Positions 21,990 to 33,570 of a stretch of DNA of 64,000 nt are shown piece after piece (positions within the stretch are counted from its first letter, which is position 1; each line of letters starts with the position of its first letter). The translations under genes were made by a program, and so were the position numbers. The notes below the pieces were generated by a model. That model was not told the DNA's origin and made no database searches. It was given only the letters and a program-made list of their open reading frames with translations. The DNA comes from Nephrocerus scutellatus (lineage: Eukaryota > Arthropoda > Insecta > Diptera > Pipunculidae), in contig OX352763.1 of the NCBI GenBank assembly GCA_947095585.1, positions 119,142,287-119,206,286 of the forward strand, read 5' to 3'.

Positions 21990-23748
21990 AGGAAGAGACC
22001 AGAAACAACAACGGTCAAGCGATAGGACTCGCCCTAAATGCTGGGAGAGTAAGTCCTGGGGCTGAGATGTCAGGCGTAGAAGAGAAATGGATACGCCTTA
22101 GGAACACGGTTATTAGTACTGCTGACTCCATCTTAGGCAGTAGTCGTAAAGATCGGAACGACTGGCTCGATGACGAATGTAAGCGAGCGATTGAACGTAG
22201 GAATGTTGCGTACCGAGCAATGCAACAATCTCATAGAAACGCAGACACGCGAAGATGAATATAAAGAGCTGAGAAGATATGAAAAAACAGTTCACCGCGA
22301 AAGAAAGCAGCTTGGAAGAAGAATCTCGTCCGTGAACAAGTACAGTACATAGAGCAAGGACCGCACCAAGCGCGCAAGTTCTACCAAAGAGTCCGCGGTA
22401 TGACGAAATATACACCGCGTTGCACCGCCGATCTCAAAGGCATCTTAGAGCGATCGAAAGAGCACTTTAATGAGTTTTTAAATGGCTAGCTAACTGAGGA
22501 ACTTTACCAAAGATCGAAGACCACAATATGCTGCCGCCACCAAAGTATTAGAACGATAAATCGGCTTAAAAATAATAAGGCCCCGGGATCAGATAGTATC
22601 CCAGTGGAGCTGATTCAAACAGGAGGCCCCGAAATACACCAAGTAATTCTAATAGAACTAAAAGTGCAAGTATGGGAGGAAGAAGCGATGCCAGAAGACT
22701 GGCGAAGAGGAATTCTGTGTCCCATACATAAGAAGGGAGATATCACAAAAAAATAAAGTCATCATTGGTCCACACCAGTGTGGCTTCATCCCAGGCAAAT
22801 CAACAACTTATCAGATTTACACCCTTAGGCAGGTGATGGAAAAATCTCAAGAGTTTCAAAACTCACTACACCATATTTTCAAAGACTTTAAAGCCGCATA
22901 TGATAGCATAGCCGGAGTAGGGCTTTATAAAGACACGAGAGAATTCGGCATCCCAAATAAACGTACAGGACCATGACCAATGTTATTAGCCAAGTAAAAA
23001 TATCCGGATCACTATCAATCCCATTCAACATCTATAACAGGTTCCGACAAGGAGATGGACTGGCCTGCGTCCCCTTTAACCTGGCGTTGGAGAAAACGAT
23101 CCGAGACTCTGACGTAACGGCGAGAGGAACAATCCTCTATAAGTCCATTCAGATACTGGCTTACGCAGACGATATTGACATCGTTGGTAGGAACCGAAGA
23201 GCTGTACAGGAAGCTTTCATCCAGATCGAGTGGGCGGCACGAAATCTAGGGCTGCACGTCTGCGAGTAGAAGATCCAACATTGGTCCCTCAATTAAAATA
23301 GTGGAGCGCGAATTTGAGTGCAATCCTTTAACTATATCCGGTCAACTGTTACAGCTGATAACAGCATGGAACCAGAAATACGCGCACGGTTGCTTAAAGC
23401 CAACAAAGCCTATTATAGTCTGTCAAGACTCTTCAAATCCAGGAACTTAACCATAACATCCAAGCTGCTGGTATTAAGACAATGGTCATACCAGTACTTA
23501 CATATGGATCCGAGACTTGGGTGCTTAGCAAAAAGCATTCTGACCTCTTAACCGCGTTCGAAAAAAAGAGTCTTACGGAGAGTTGTAAGAGGCATACGCT
23601 GGTTGGATGGCGTAAACCAGGACGCCCAGAGTTTAGGGATGCCAAACTGGATAAATTGGCTCAAAATCGGGACCGCTGGAGAGACTCTTTGTGGGAGGCT
23701 AGGACTGAACCCCAGTTGTAGACCCAAATATGATGATGATGATAGGGT
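21990..23748 (+). mobile_element. RTE-type LINE, internally deleted copy 1
   Basis: Plus strand. It begins in the endonuclease-RT linker (AIGLALNAGRVSPGAEM, about 22020), then NKAPGSDSIPVELIQTGG (about 22570), and a junction at about 22740-22765 where the RT N-terminal palm is missing. It resumes at IGPHQCGFIPGKSTTYQI (about 22770), SGSLSIPFNIYNRFRQGDG (about 23000), the catalytic ILAYADDIDIVG (about 23150), and ends with SFNYIRSTVTADNSMEPEIR (about 23320). The 3' end has an (ATG)n run at 23728-23743, the microsatellite tail typical of RTE elements. An in-frame TAG at 23267 is shared with the copy at 60375-62475. Confidence 0.85.
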
Positions 23749-26699
23749 CACAACAAAAAACACAGAGTACAGAGTAAAATTACCCCGGTTGAATAGAAAA
23801 ACACACGAGTAAATTTTTGACGTACACTGCTCGCTCGGGTTGAATAAAAAGCAGACCCATTGTATTTCCAAAGCATTCACCACGAAAACTTTGTCATTTT
23901 GACAGCTTACCCGTGGGTATGATTTAATATAAAAGCATTTTAAAATTCAAAAGAATCACTATTTTCATTAGTCGTTTAGATAATGTAAAGATGTATCATA
24001 ACGGCGTTAATTTATAACTATTAATTATAAAAAAGAATTTAAAGTCTTAACGCTTTGGTCAAGAACAGAAGACGTGTAGAAACAAAGCAAGCAAGGTGTG
24101 TTCCTATTTACATGCACTTCACCGATTACCTCCTTGACCTTACACCAACATGGAAAATAGCTCGACTACCATCATCTATCTAATCAGACCAAACGTCATC
24201 ATTTCTCACGGCATAAGTTAAAAAACAATCAGAAAGCTGAAAGGCAAGGGCAGACACCGACACTGACAATGAGCAGCGCAAAGGCCACAAAGAGGTTAAT
24301 AACATTTTCCGCACAAAAAAATTACCACCTTGAATCACGACATCAACAAAGGCGAAGAAAGCTTGTCGCAAAGAAGCTACAGTCCGTTTCCAAATAAATT
24401 TTTTAATACGCACCAATGAAATATAAAATCACGAACAATTTAAACCTTTTTTGTATAAGCAAAGTAAAAGTGTTTAATATAAATATAAATAATTATATAT
24501 TTATGCGGTCGCGAATAAAATTAAAACCTTCCACAGTAAAAATGGTAATATAAATTATCTTGGCAAGAACAAGAAACTGGTAACGAAACAAATTTCAACT
24601 CTAGCCAAAACACCGGCCTGATGAAATATCAAATATACGTACTGGTAGCTGGCACTAGTGTGTAGTATACTGTGCAGGCCGTTCACTCCAATTTGAAACA
24701 CACACAAAAACGAAACGAAATACTTAACGAAAATGGCGCATGTCTCTGCAGCATTCCCAGACCAAAATAAAAATATTTTTTAGTGCATTTTCGAATTTCT
24801 CTCGTTTTTGTTTACGTAGCTGAAATTTAATTTCCAAACCTAATTCTTCGATTCTTTTATTTTTATTACAAACCTCGAGCAAAGAGAAAATCCTATCGAT
24901 TTTTTTTTAAATAATAACGGCAGTAAGCAGGACCCCAACAGTTGGTTGGTTGCATTCCTTAATTGCAGTGCAAAATTTAGAAATCAACAATGTAGATTCT
25001 GTCTTAACACCTATACTCAAATTTAAATTTGCAACGATTATTTGCAAACATTGTTGACAAATCAGTGTACGACTTTGATAAAAAGTTGGAGAGAAATACA
25101 GTTTTACTGAAGTCGCTCTGTAAACACTAAAACATGGTAAGACGTTAAACTACTGCGGATTGGTTTCAGCGACCAAATATATGGTATCAGTCAACTAGAA
25201 TTCGGTTTACAAAATCCTTAATCGTGTGTTTTCCGTTTATATATCATGATCCTTTGTGATCAATTAAAAACAGTTTCACTTTCGCTCACTTTAGCACGAA
25301 CGACACAACATTTTTTTGTCATTATAAATTTATTGAAAAGCAGTTGTGCATAAATGAGATGGCAAGTTATTTAAGTTAAATAGCAGCCCTCTGCAATGTG
25401 TTTTGGCAATTTTTTAGTCGCCAATGCGGAAATGTTAAAATTAAGCTGCCAAGGGCTGAAAAAATGTAATCTGAAGAACATTTTCAATGTATTTTTTTTA
25501 CGTTATGGTATTGTACTGGAGTGTTGTATTGTATTAGACTGTTGTGTTGTATTGGACTGTTGTGTACGCACTCGTACCTAATGGGAAATTGATCTTCTCT
25601 TACAACTCTAAGTGCATTGAAATGATGAAAAAATTTAGTCAAAAGGGCTTTGACATTAGGAACATAAGGTGACATCTGTTACCATCAGTCAGCACAGCAC
25701 TAATTAACGTAAGTGAGCTTGAGTAACCTAGATCATATCAACCGAACAGATCTTATCACACTATCGCACGAAGCTTTTGGTTTGAGTGTCAGTTTCAGTT
25801 AATTCTGCGGGTTTTTAGTCATACCATGTTTACTGGTACTAAGGTCTAGAGCGCTTTACTGCAAAATCGACATTTCGTTAATAAAAATTAACAGAAAAAA
25901 TTTCATAACGAATACATAAATATACAAATATACTTCGATATATTATTTTTCACACGACCATAGACGAAAGTGACTGTTTCCTACGCTACCCACCCTCAAA
26001 AGTAGGCATTATCCACACTAGTGTGTTAACATTGAAAATACTTTTGTTACCTACTGCAGTGTCAGTGAACACACATTCCCGCAGTATTTTTGCGTTGCGC
26101 ATGAACACATTGGCAGAGGAATTGTTTTGGTCCTGTGATAAATAGCTACCATTACTCGAGCTTATCGTGCTCGTTAGATTGCCGGACACGGCTACCGCCT
26201 CATGCTTCAAGATTTTAACAATAACAATAAGGTCAACTTTCTCGCTCGTTATGCAATATACTAGCCAACTTTTACCAATTTTATTAGAAGCTACAGTTGC
26301 AAACCCAAATTACGATTAACTGTCAAGTTGTTGGCCTTCAAGAAAGACGTCTAATTGGAGAAAGACCAAATTTTACTGTAGAGGTTCCACAAATGTTGAA
26401 GGTTCACTAAGTTATTATTTGTAATATTTTCTTGGTCAGGGTTTCTTTGTATTTTTCCCTGACCATGATCCATTTTTTAAAGCATTTGGACTCGCGTTTT
26501 GCTTTTTGCATTGAATCAGGGAGAATTCTGAGAAAATAAAAAACCGGCTACAAACGTGAGGCATGGGATATATTGTTAATTACATTCCTTCGATTTTTTA
26601 ATTTTAATAAAGGGCTTATAGCCGTGGCGCAAATTATTCGGGGTTCTCCCTTGACAATAAGTGTAAATATATATATATATAAATGAAGATGTGGCCATT
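23749..26699. other. Gene-poor AT-rich intergenic DNA
   Basis: About 3 kb without a convincing coding frame or splice pattern on either strand. A 45-bp motif at 23881-23925 recurs at 29511-29555. Short direct repeats of TGTTGTATTG occur at 25510-25565. Otherwise I see only A/T-rich simple sequence. Confidence 0.4.
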
Positions 26700-27185
26700 A
26701 CACGACTTTCGTTTACGGACGGGGCCGGAATCTTCAGTTAATGTATATTAATTTTTTTAAATTTCTTTTGCACTATCAGATTTCGGATAAATGATTTACA
26801 TTTTGAGACATTTGCAAAAACTCGAAAAACTACTGCCACTTCTGGTTGGGCGATTTCCGCCAAAATCAACTGTCCTCTCCCAATTTATGTAAAAAGATTA
26901 AATATGAATTTTGATCCCAATCAAAACAGCAGTCTGGGCTAAAGAGTGGACACAGACAGACAAGACAGACAAACATTGCAATCAAAAAGTATTGAATATC
27001 AATCTACCTTATATAGAATATGAAGTGATAAATCACAATTAGTTTCGACCTAATTTTAGGTAAATTTACCCTTATTCTTTAATTGAAGGCAAATATGAGG
27101 CCTATCAACAGATTTTTTTTGGCTTTTTCTGACTACAAATCTACAAAAATGCAGAGTTTGAAAATTTTCATGATTACTATCCATT
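26700..27185 (+). repeat. Dispersed repeat, copy A
   Basis: It shares order and sequence with the reverse complement of 31339-31675: GGGGCCGGAATCTTCAG (26717-26733), a CTTTTGCACT block, the CAGTCTGGGCT block (about 26930), a CAGACAGACA run (about 26955), and GGCTTTTTCTGACTAC through GAAAATTTTCATGATT (about 27120-27175). About 120 bp of extra sequence lies at about 26985-27105 in this copy. No coding sequence. Family unknown; it could be a Helitron-like or MITE-like non-autonomous element. Confidence 0.65.
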
Positions 27186-30100
27186 TTTTACTATGTATAA
27201 GTAAAAGGATGTGAGTAAGTGTTTTTTTTTTTTTTTTCGACATTACTAACTTTGAACTACATAGTGTTGACAACTTTAATCTGATTATAATAGAATATCA
27301 GATGTTTATTGCGAGTACAAAGGGCAAAGCTAATAATCAAGGCAAAGGATATTTTTTTCTCGACTTCTAGTCAGAATTTAGAGGGACTTGTTTTAAAACA
27401 ATTGTTTATAGTGTTGCTTGCGATGTCGTTGTTTTAAGAGACTGAATTACAACTATCCATATGGCGAGCTGAGTAGCTCCGCTTTACTATCTTTTTATAC
27501 TAAATGTTATTTGATATGTCTATGTGATTCAAATTGTACGAGTATAACCCGATCTGTCTGTTTGCAATATCTGTTTCTTGTCCAATTGGAATTCTCATAC
27601 AATGAATTGAGTGAATGGTTTTACTCCAAAGAGCCGACAACTATAACCCAACAATACTTTTGAATTTTATTAAAAGTAACATCGAATCTATTAATATTTG
27701 AAAAACAATAGTGCTGTTTTCATACTTTCTAACTCTATTTTTACATGCATACGAGTAAGGAAACATTTAAAGAACCTTACTATGATGATGATTGAAAATA
27801 AAAAATTAAGTTAATTTTGTATTAAAAACAGGTCTGGCAACGCCGCAGCAATTTTTTAAGAATTAAGACGAATATAGCGTCTCGCTGAAAACGAGATCAC
27901 AGGAGAGTTCATATGGGACATATCGATGCGAAGAAGTAAGATAACTTAAGCTATACATCCAAATTTGCAGTGCAAGGTGCTGTTCCAACGCAAGAGAAAA
28001 GTAAAGGCTAAGCCCAACGAAAAATGCGGTGGCGTCTTGCAAAAAATTAATGTAATGGCGATTTCCATTTTTCCAGTTGTAAAAGTTCAAATATAAAAAC
28101 TCCAAAATGCAAGCGAATTCAAATAAAAGAGCAATAATAAACAATAATTAAATCTCACAAATGGCCAGAAACAATGGGAAAATTATGAATGAATGAGAAG
28201 ACGATCGATGAATGGACTAAAGAAAATTTTAAAATCCACAACCCATTCACAAAGAAATTATTTAGTAAATTATAAGTTAATAAAATTAGTTATAAACACG
28301 CACCCCAAGTGACAAAATATTAATTTATTGCTGATGCTGCACTGCCGTTCTTTTTTTAATTCTTCTGTTTCTTTGCTACAAATTTTCCTCCGTCAAAAAA
28401 TCGAACCACACAAAAAAAATTCCGATTTTTACTCGACGCACAAATTTTTAATTGAATTTTAATTTTAATAAAAACTTTCCAACTTTAATTTGCACCGTAT
28501 ACAATAAAACCTTTTTTACACAAAAATTTACCACTCGCTCGATAGTTCTTTGATTCTTTGAGGTTTCAATTATACAGCGACAAATGAAAAAGTTTTTTCC
28601 TGCTTCTGCTGCAATTGTGGAGAACGAGAAGCTCGACTTGACGTTCGTTCACAATTAGATGTAGATTTTCGTTTTTACTTTTTAATATAATTTTTTGTAT
28701 GTGCCCTTAGGCAGCACAATATGCGAGAGCAGCAAAGCTATATGATATAAGGTTCTTATGTCAAAAACCATTTGGCAACAAAACTATTGCCAGCCCTATC
28801 CATTTTTATAAACGAGTAATAATTCGAATCTGTCACAAATGTGTTGAATTCCAGTGAATTTATTAGGTCTGTTCCGTACTCAAAAATTAGGAATTTTTTT
28901 TTACTTTAAGAACGTTCCTGAACCCACAAAAATAGTAAAGGAGAGTAGAAAAAAAAAGTTTAAGTTAATTTACCCTACATGCGAATTTTGGAAACCTTTA
29001 CTACAAAAATTTCTGTGAGTGAACAAACTGTCAAAAACGAATTTATTGACACCAGAGCGTGTTTTCACAATGGGACAACTATATTCTTAAGACTTAACTG
29101 TTTGTACGGATTTTTAACATAACGAGCAAATATTTTCTTTTCATTAAGACCAAAATCCATACAATTCTGTAAGTATTAAATTTTTCCATTGTGTGAGAGC
29201 ACCATATCTAAAGCGCCGTTCGTTTGATTTCTTCCTTCTTTGACAAAATGCACTAATTTTTTAGAGCCAAGTAGGAAAAAGTGCACTCCACTCGCACGTT
29301 TAGTTTATGTATTTGTGTCGAATTGGTCGCACAAATCCCACGATGACAATGAGAAATTACACACTTTTTTATTTTAAAATTGTAACATAAACAAATCAAG
29401 AACAATTTTGTGAACTTGAGTGCAGTATTTTTACTCTGACTACAACTTACAACTATTTTAATCCAAACAACGCCGAATAAATTTGGCGTTCTTTTTTAAA
29501 GTACGAAAACTACGAAAAGCCTGTCATTTTGGTAGCTTACCCGTGGGTAAGGTTTCGGGTATGGTGTTAGCTAATCGAAAGAGGCATTAAAAAGTACGGG
29601 AAGGGGAACAGAGCTATTGATGCACTGAAGGATATATACAGAAAATATACCAATGATGCGTAGTGCTTATGAACACAGTGCATAAATTCGTTGCTTTGCG
29701 CATAAAATCTTAGATATTTGTTAATTATAGTTATTTTTTAACAATTACTCTCTTTCATTTAGAATGAAAAATACACACGGAAATACACTGGCTAAACGCA
29801 TCTTTAGTACCAGTAACAAACAAGTACTTAATTGTACCTTGCCTGGCAAGGCACAATGAAAGCAGCCAATTATATTAATACACTAATATATTGGATGTAC
29901 AGCCAGGGTCTGACCCTGGCTTCACAAATATGTAAACCTTTAATCTATATATAAGTGGTGGAAGGTTATAGTACACCACCACTCACCACCCTGTAAGTGG
30001 ATGGGGGGAAATGTAAAATTTGAACAGACACTTCCAAACCAAGTTTTATAAAATATTCAATGTAAATTATTGGCAGGTGTTGGAGGGCAGGAACATTTAG

Positions 30101-31129
30101 CGAAGCAACCGGGAACAGCTAGTGTATAAACACTTAAGAATGATTTATATAACAAATTCAGTTTTTTATGTCGGAGAAATCCTACTTCCGAGATACCCGA
30201 TAATTTTTTCTGAATATTTTTTCAGAGTAAAAAGATCACATCCAAGAATAAAAAAGAAAGCTTCTCAGAGAAAAAAGATTTCTCGGAGAATGAAAACAAA
30301 AACAGATATGAATTATGACAGCTAAATTATCTCTCTGTATGGCTGATTACAGAACACAGCCATACAGATTATTGATAAAATAAAATACAAGTTCAATGAA
30401 AGTCATGGGTGACAACTCTGGCCGGTTAATACAGAAAAAATACCCGTTGGTTACGGCGCTAAACCATTTTTTCTTCGTTTCAAATTTGTTATTTAGATAA
30501 ATTTATTTACTTTAACAGAATTATTTTACAAGAACATAAAAACAATTCCAGCTTTTTCTGTTTATAGTTTTTCGTAAATTTATCAAACTCGTAAAAGGCG
30601 AAAAAAAAACACACAAATCAACTACTCACTTTTCTCTCACTACAACTGTTGTCTCCTTTACTCCTCTGCCAACACGGAAATATGTGCGTGCGCTCTTCGT
30701 TGCCTTTTATATTGAGGTACGAAAACAATAACCAATTTGTTCGCTTCAACTATCTCTTTCTGTCTCTTGCGTTTTTTCCTTTGGTCTTTCACTCTATTTT
30801 TGCATTACGACGAAACTTTTTTCCAATTTGTTTCTTCTCGTTGTATGCCGATTTTCTTGGCGTATTTGTAATAACTTTACTCTACGTCAAGAAAAAACTT
30901 AAATGTTTATTAGGTTCGTATGTTACGATTTCAAAACAGACATATATTAAAATAGAAACTATGCGAGACTTCTTGTCTACCGACACGAACAGACAAAAAC
31001 ACTTTGTTCAGTGTCACCAGAGAGCAAAATGGCGTTGATTGAAAGAAATTGGGTGTTTCGTTAAATTTTTATTCCGCAATGTTGGCCTTCACTGTATTGA
31101 TATGCGTTCATTGGTAGCGATTTTGTTGG
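27186..31129. other. Gene-poor AT-rich intergenic DNA
   Basis: About 4 kb with homopolymer runs (for example a T run at 27222-27237). Two odd-length palindromes lie at 29837-29851 and 29902-29920, with a TATATAA string near 29945 followed by a GTGGTGG/CACCACC-rich stretch. No exon with coding character and proper borders could be supported. The open frames here (for example 27863-28144 and 30649-31038) have no recognisable domain. Confidence 0.4.
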
Positions 31130-31335
31130 TTTGTGTATCCGATGTTTGATATTCTATTGTTTTCTTTTTCTGGCTGTCAATTTGTTCGTTTTCTCAAAGA
31201 AAAAAAAACCAATCTACGGTAGATCGAAACGGAGGGGACCTCTTTACAGATCTGTATATTTTCGGAGATTTACCCCTCTTTTCACTAACTACAGAGCTCG
31301 TTTATCGCTTGTTACTTTCTATTACTTAGCAAAAG
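31130..31335 (+). repeat. Dispersed repeat shared, inverted, with 41900-42070
   Basis: It contains TTTCTGGCTGTCAATTTGTTCG (in two parts near 31160-31190) and CAGATCTGTATATTTT...GATTTACCCCTCTTT (about 31238-31272). Both are matched in reverse complement in the Pdha upstream region at about 41950-42050. Non-coding. Confidence 0.6.
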
Positions 31336-31338
31336 GAA

Positions 31339-31675
31339 TCATGAAAATTTTCGAACTCGGGATTTTTGCAGATTTACCCATTACCGTATCTTCTGAGTCA
31401 GAAAAAGCGAAAAAAAATCTCCGTTTGTCTGTCTGTGTACACTCTACAGCCCAGACGGCTGAGCTAACGGGGATGAAAATTCATATTTAAGCTTTTTACA
31501 TGCCAGTTGATTTTGACGGAAATCTGACAACCGGAAGTGACAGTTTACTTAGTCTTTCGAGGTATTAACTACCATAACTCAAAAAGTATAGCACTTAGGA
31601 GAAATCTGTTAAGTGCAAAAGAAATTAAAAAAATTAACATACATTTGCTGAAGATTCCGGCCCCGTCCCCAAAAG
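31339..31675 (-). repeat. Dispersed repeat, copy B (inverted relative to copy A)
   Basis: Reverse complement of the repeat at 26700-27185, running from the AATCATGAAAATTTTCGAAC end at 31339 to GAAGATTCCGGCCCCGTCC at 31657. It lacks the 120-bp extra block seen in copy A. Confidence 0.65.
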
Positions 31676-31734
31676 AAATTCGTGTTTTACCCACACCTCC
31701 ATTTGGTTTTTCGTGCCTTCTTTCTTTTCTTTAC

Positions 31735-32340
31735 CCCGCGGGGGAGCATATGGCTTCTACAAACGCCCGTCAACGAACTCGGTTTATCGCCTGTGGTTTC
31801 AAGAGACGCCACTCGGACCCCTGGGATCTTGTTGCTTCCTCTTCTATTGTCCTTTTCCATGTCTTGCTAGGACGGCCAACTCGACGGCTTCCTTGAGGAT
31901 TCCAGTCGAGCGCTAGTTTCGTAATATCGTCCGCTGGCTTTTTCAAAGTGTGGCCAATCCAGCTTCATTTTCGTCGACTGATGATGATCGCGATTGCTTC
32001 CTGCTGTGTATCTCCGCAAGTCTTGATTGGCGATAATGTGCGGCCATCTTACCATCCACTAGCGTTAACGCGAAGTAGTTTTGTTTTTAAGAAGTTAATT
32101 TTTAAACCCACTTTGTTAGCGTGGAGTTCTAGTGAGTTTAATTTTCACTCTATGTCATCTAACGATTGTGATTGGATGCATATATCATCGGAATAGTCCA
32201 GGTCTTCTATGCGGTGAAAAAGATTCCATGGCAAAACCGATGGAGTACAGGTTACTATTTTCATCACCCACTCGATGACAATTGTGAAAAGCAGTGGTGA
32301 GAGGGGGTACAACCTCAACCTTTTCGTGTAAATTACAAAT
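31735..32340 (-). mobile_element. RTE/CR1-like LINE fragment, C-terminal part
   Basis: Minus strand: RT catalytic block DLDYSDDICIQSQSLDDIE (about 32190), KVGLKINFLKTKLLRVN (about 32100), then the family's C-terminal signature WIGHTLKKPADDITKLALDW (about 31930) and GSRRVGRPSKTWKRTIEEE (about 31850-31900). It belongs to the same family as 18425-19510. Frameshifts break the frame, and the YADD box reads YSDD. Confidence 0.75.
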
Positions 32341-33570
32341 AATCGTAAGATATATTCTTTATGTATATTTCTGTCTTTAAATATTTATAAAATTATTACT
32401 TATGCAATCTTAGAATATTCGTAATTATTAGAATACGGCGCCAAAACACAATCTTTTTATTGGATCACTGTGATAGTTTATGTTAAAAATGGTAAAGTCA
32501 ATAATAACGAAAAACGGTTCCTCCGTTTTGTTATTCATTTCTAAATCTAGTATTGGCTTAACAGAGTAATGATGAACATGGATTTTTTTTTAAATTTATC
32601 CAGAATACGTTGTGATTAGGCAAGTTTGTATGTATAGTTTGTGAGTTAAATTGTTCTCTAATTTCAATTCTGTCTTTTCTGTGTAAAATATGAATAGATG
32701 TATATAATACTAGCACATAGGTTCAATAGGTGAACATTAAAACTTTATTAAATTTTCTTTGCCAGTTTCGGCTTTCAACTGCAATCAACAATACACACAA
32801 TATTTAAAAGTCAACAACGTTTGGTTTTGTAATGTTTTTCTTTTTATGGATTTCACTTTGATTGTATTTAAAATGTATTTTTGGTTTGCTTGGTTTGTAT
32901 ATGGAAAAAACGCGTTCAATATTTAAATATGGTTAACAATTCAATTTTAGTCCTTTCTTGACATACACATTTCTGTGGTATTCTTTGCACATTGGTTGTT
33001 GTGAAGATATCACATATGGCTACGCAATAAACTTGGCATATACGTTACGTGGGTATGGTAACAAAAAATAAAAACTTAAAGTGGAATGAACCAAATACAG
33101 AAGGCACGACCGATTAAGATACTATTTGCACAATTAAAATATTGCATTTGTTAGTTAAAAGGAAAAAAGGAGTAAGTTGAAGAAGCAACTTGGGCGTCAC
33201 CAACCATACCATGCCTTCGGTTCGTAATTAAGAATAAAAAGTGCCACAATATTTAACAAGAATTGCGTAGGAGAGGGATGAGGAGAATATCGGTGTAGAA
33301 ATGTTTAAAAAATTTGGGGAAATTTCAAATATTATGCTTTTGTGTTTAAACATTACCCTCAATTTAGCCAGTTAGACGCAATTATTGGAAGTTCTTTTAT
33401 AAAATCATTCATCTGTAGAGCCTCGTTACACAATCCTAGAAATATATACAGTTATAGCTATTCCTATAAGGTAAAACTATGCATATGGTGTGTATGGTAA
33501 AAAAAATTACCAAGTATGGAATTATGTACTAAATTTGGAAAAATAATCCGTTCTTTTCATATTCGCAGCA
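32341..33570 (-). other. Mvb12 3' flank / possible 3' UTR
   Basis: AT-rich sequence directly downstream of the Mvb12 stop. A minus-strand AATAAA (plus-strand TTTATT at about 32742) could end a long 3' UTR, but nothing closer is clearly used. No coding sequence. Confidence 0.35.

Noticed and set aside
27863..28144. 93-codon minus frame with hydrophobic stretches
   Set aside because: It looks membrane-like only because of AT-rich composition; no family match is recognised.
30649..31038. 129-codon plus frame rich in Phe/Leu
   Set aside because: AT-rich chance frame with no domain, no conserved start context and no splice signals that I could support.
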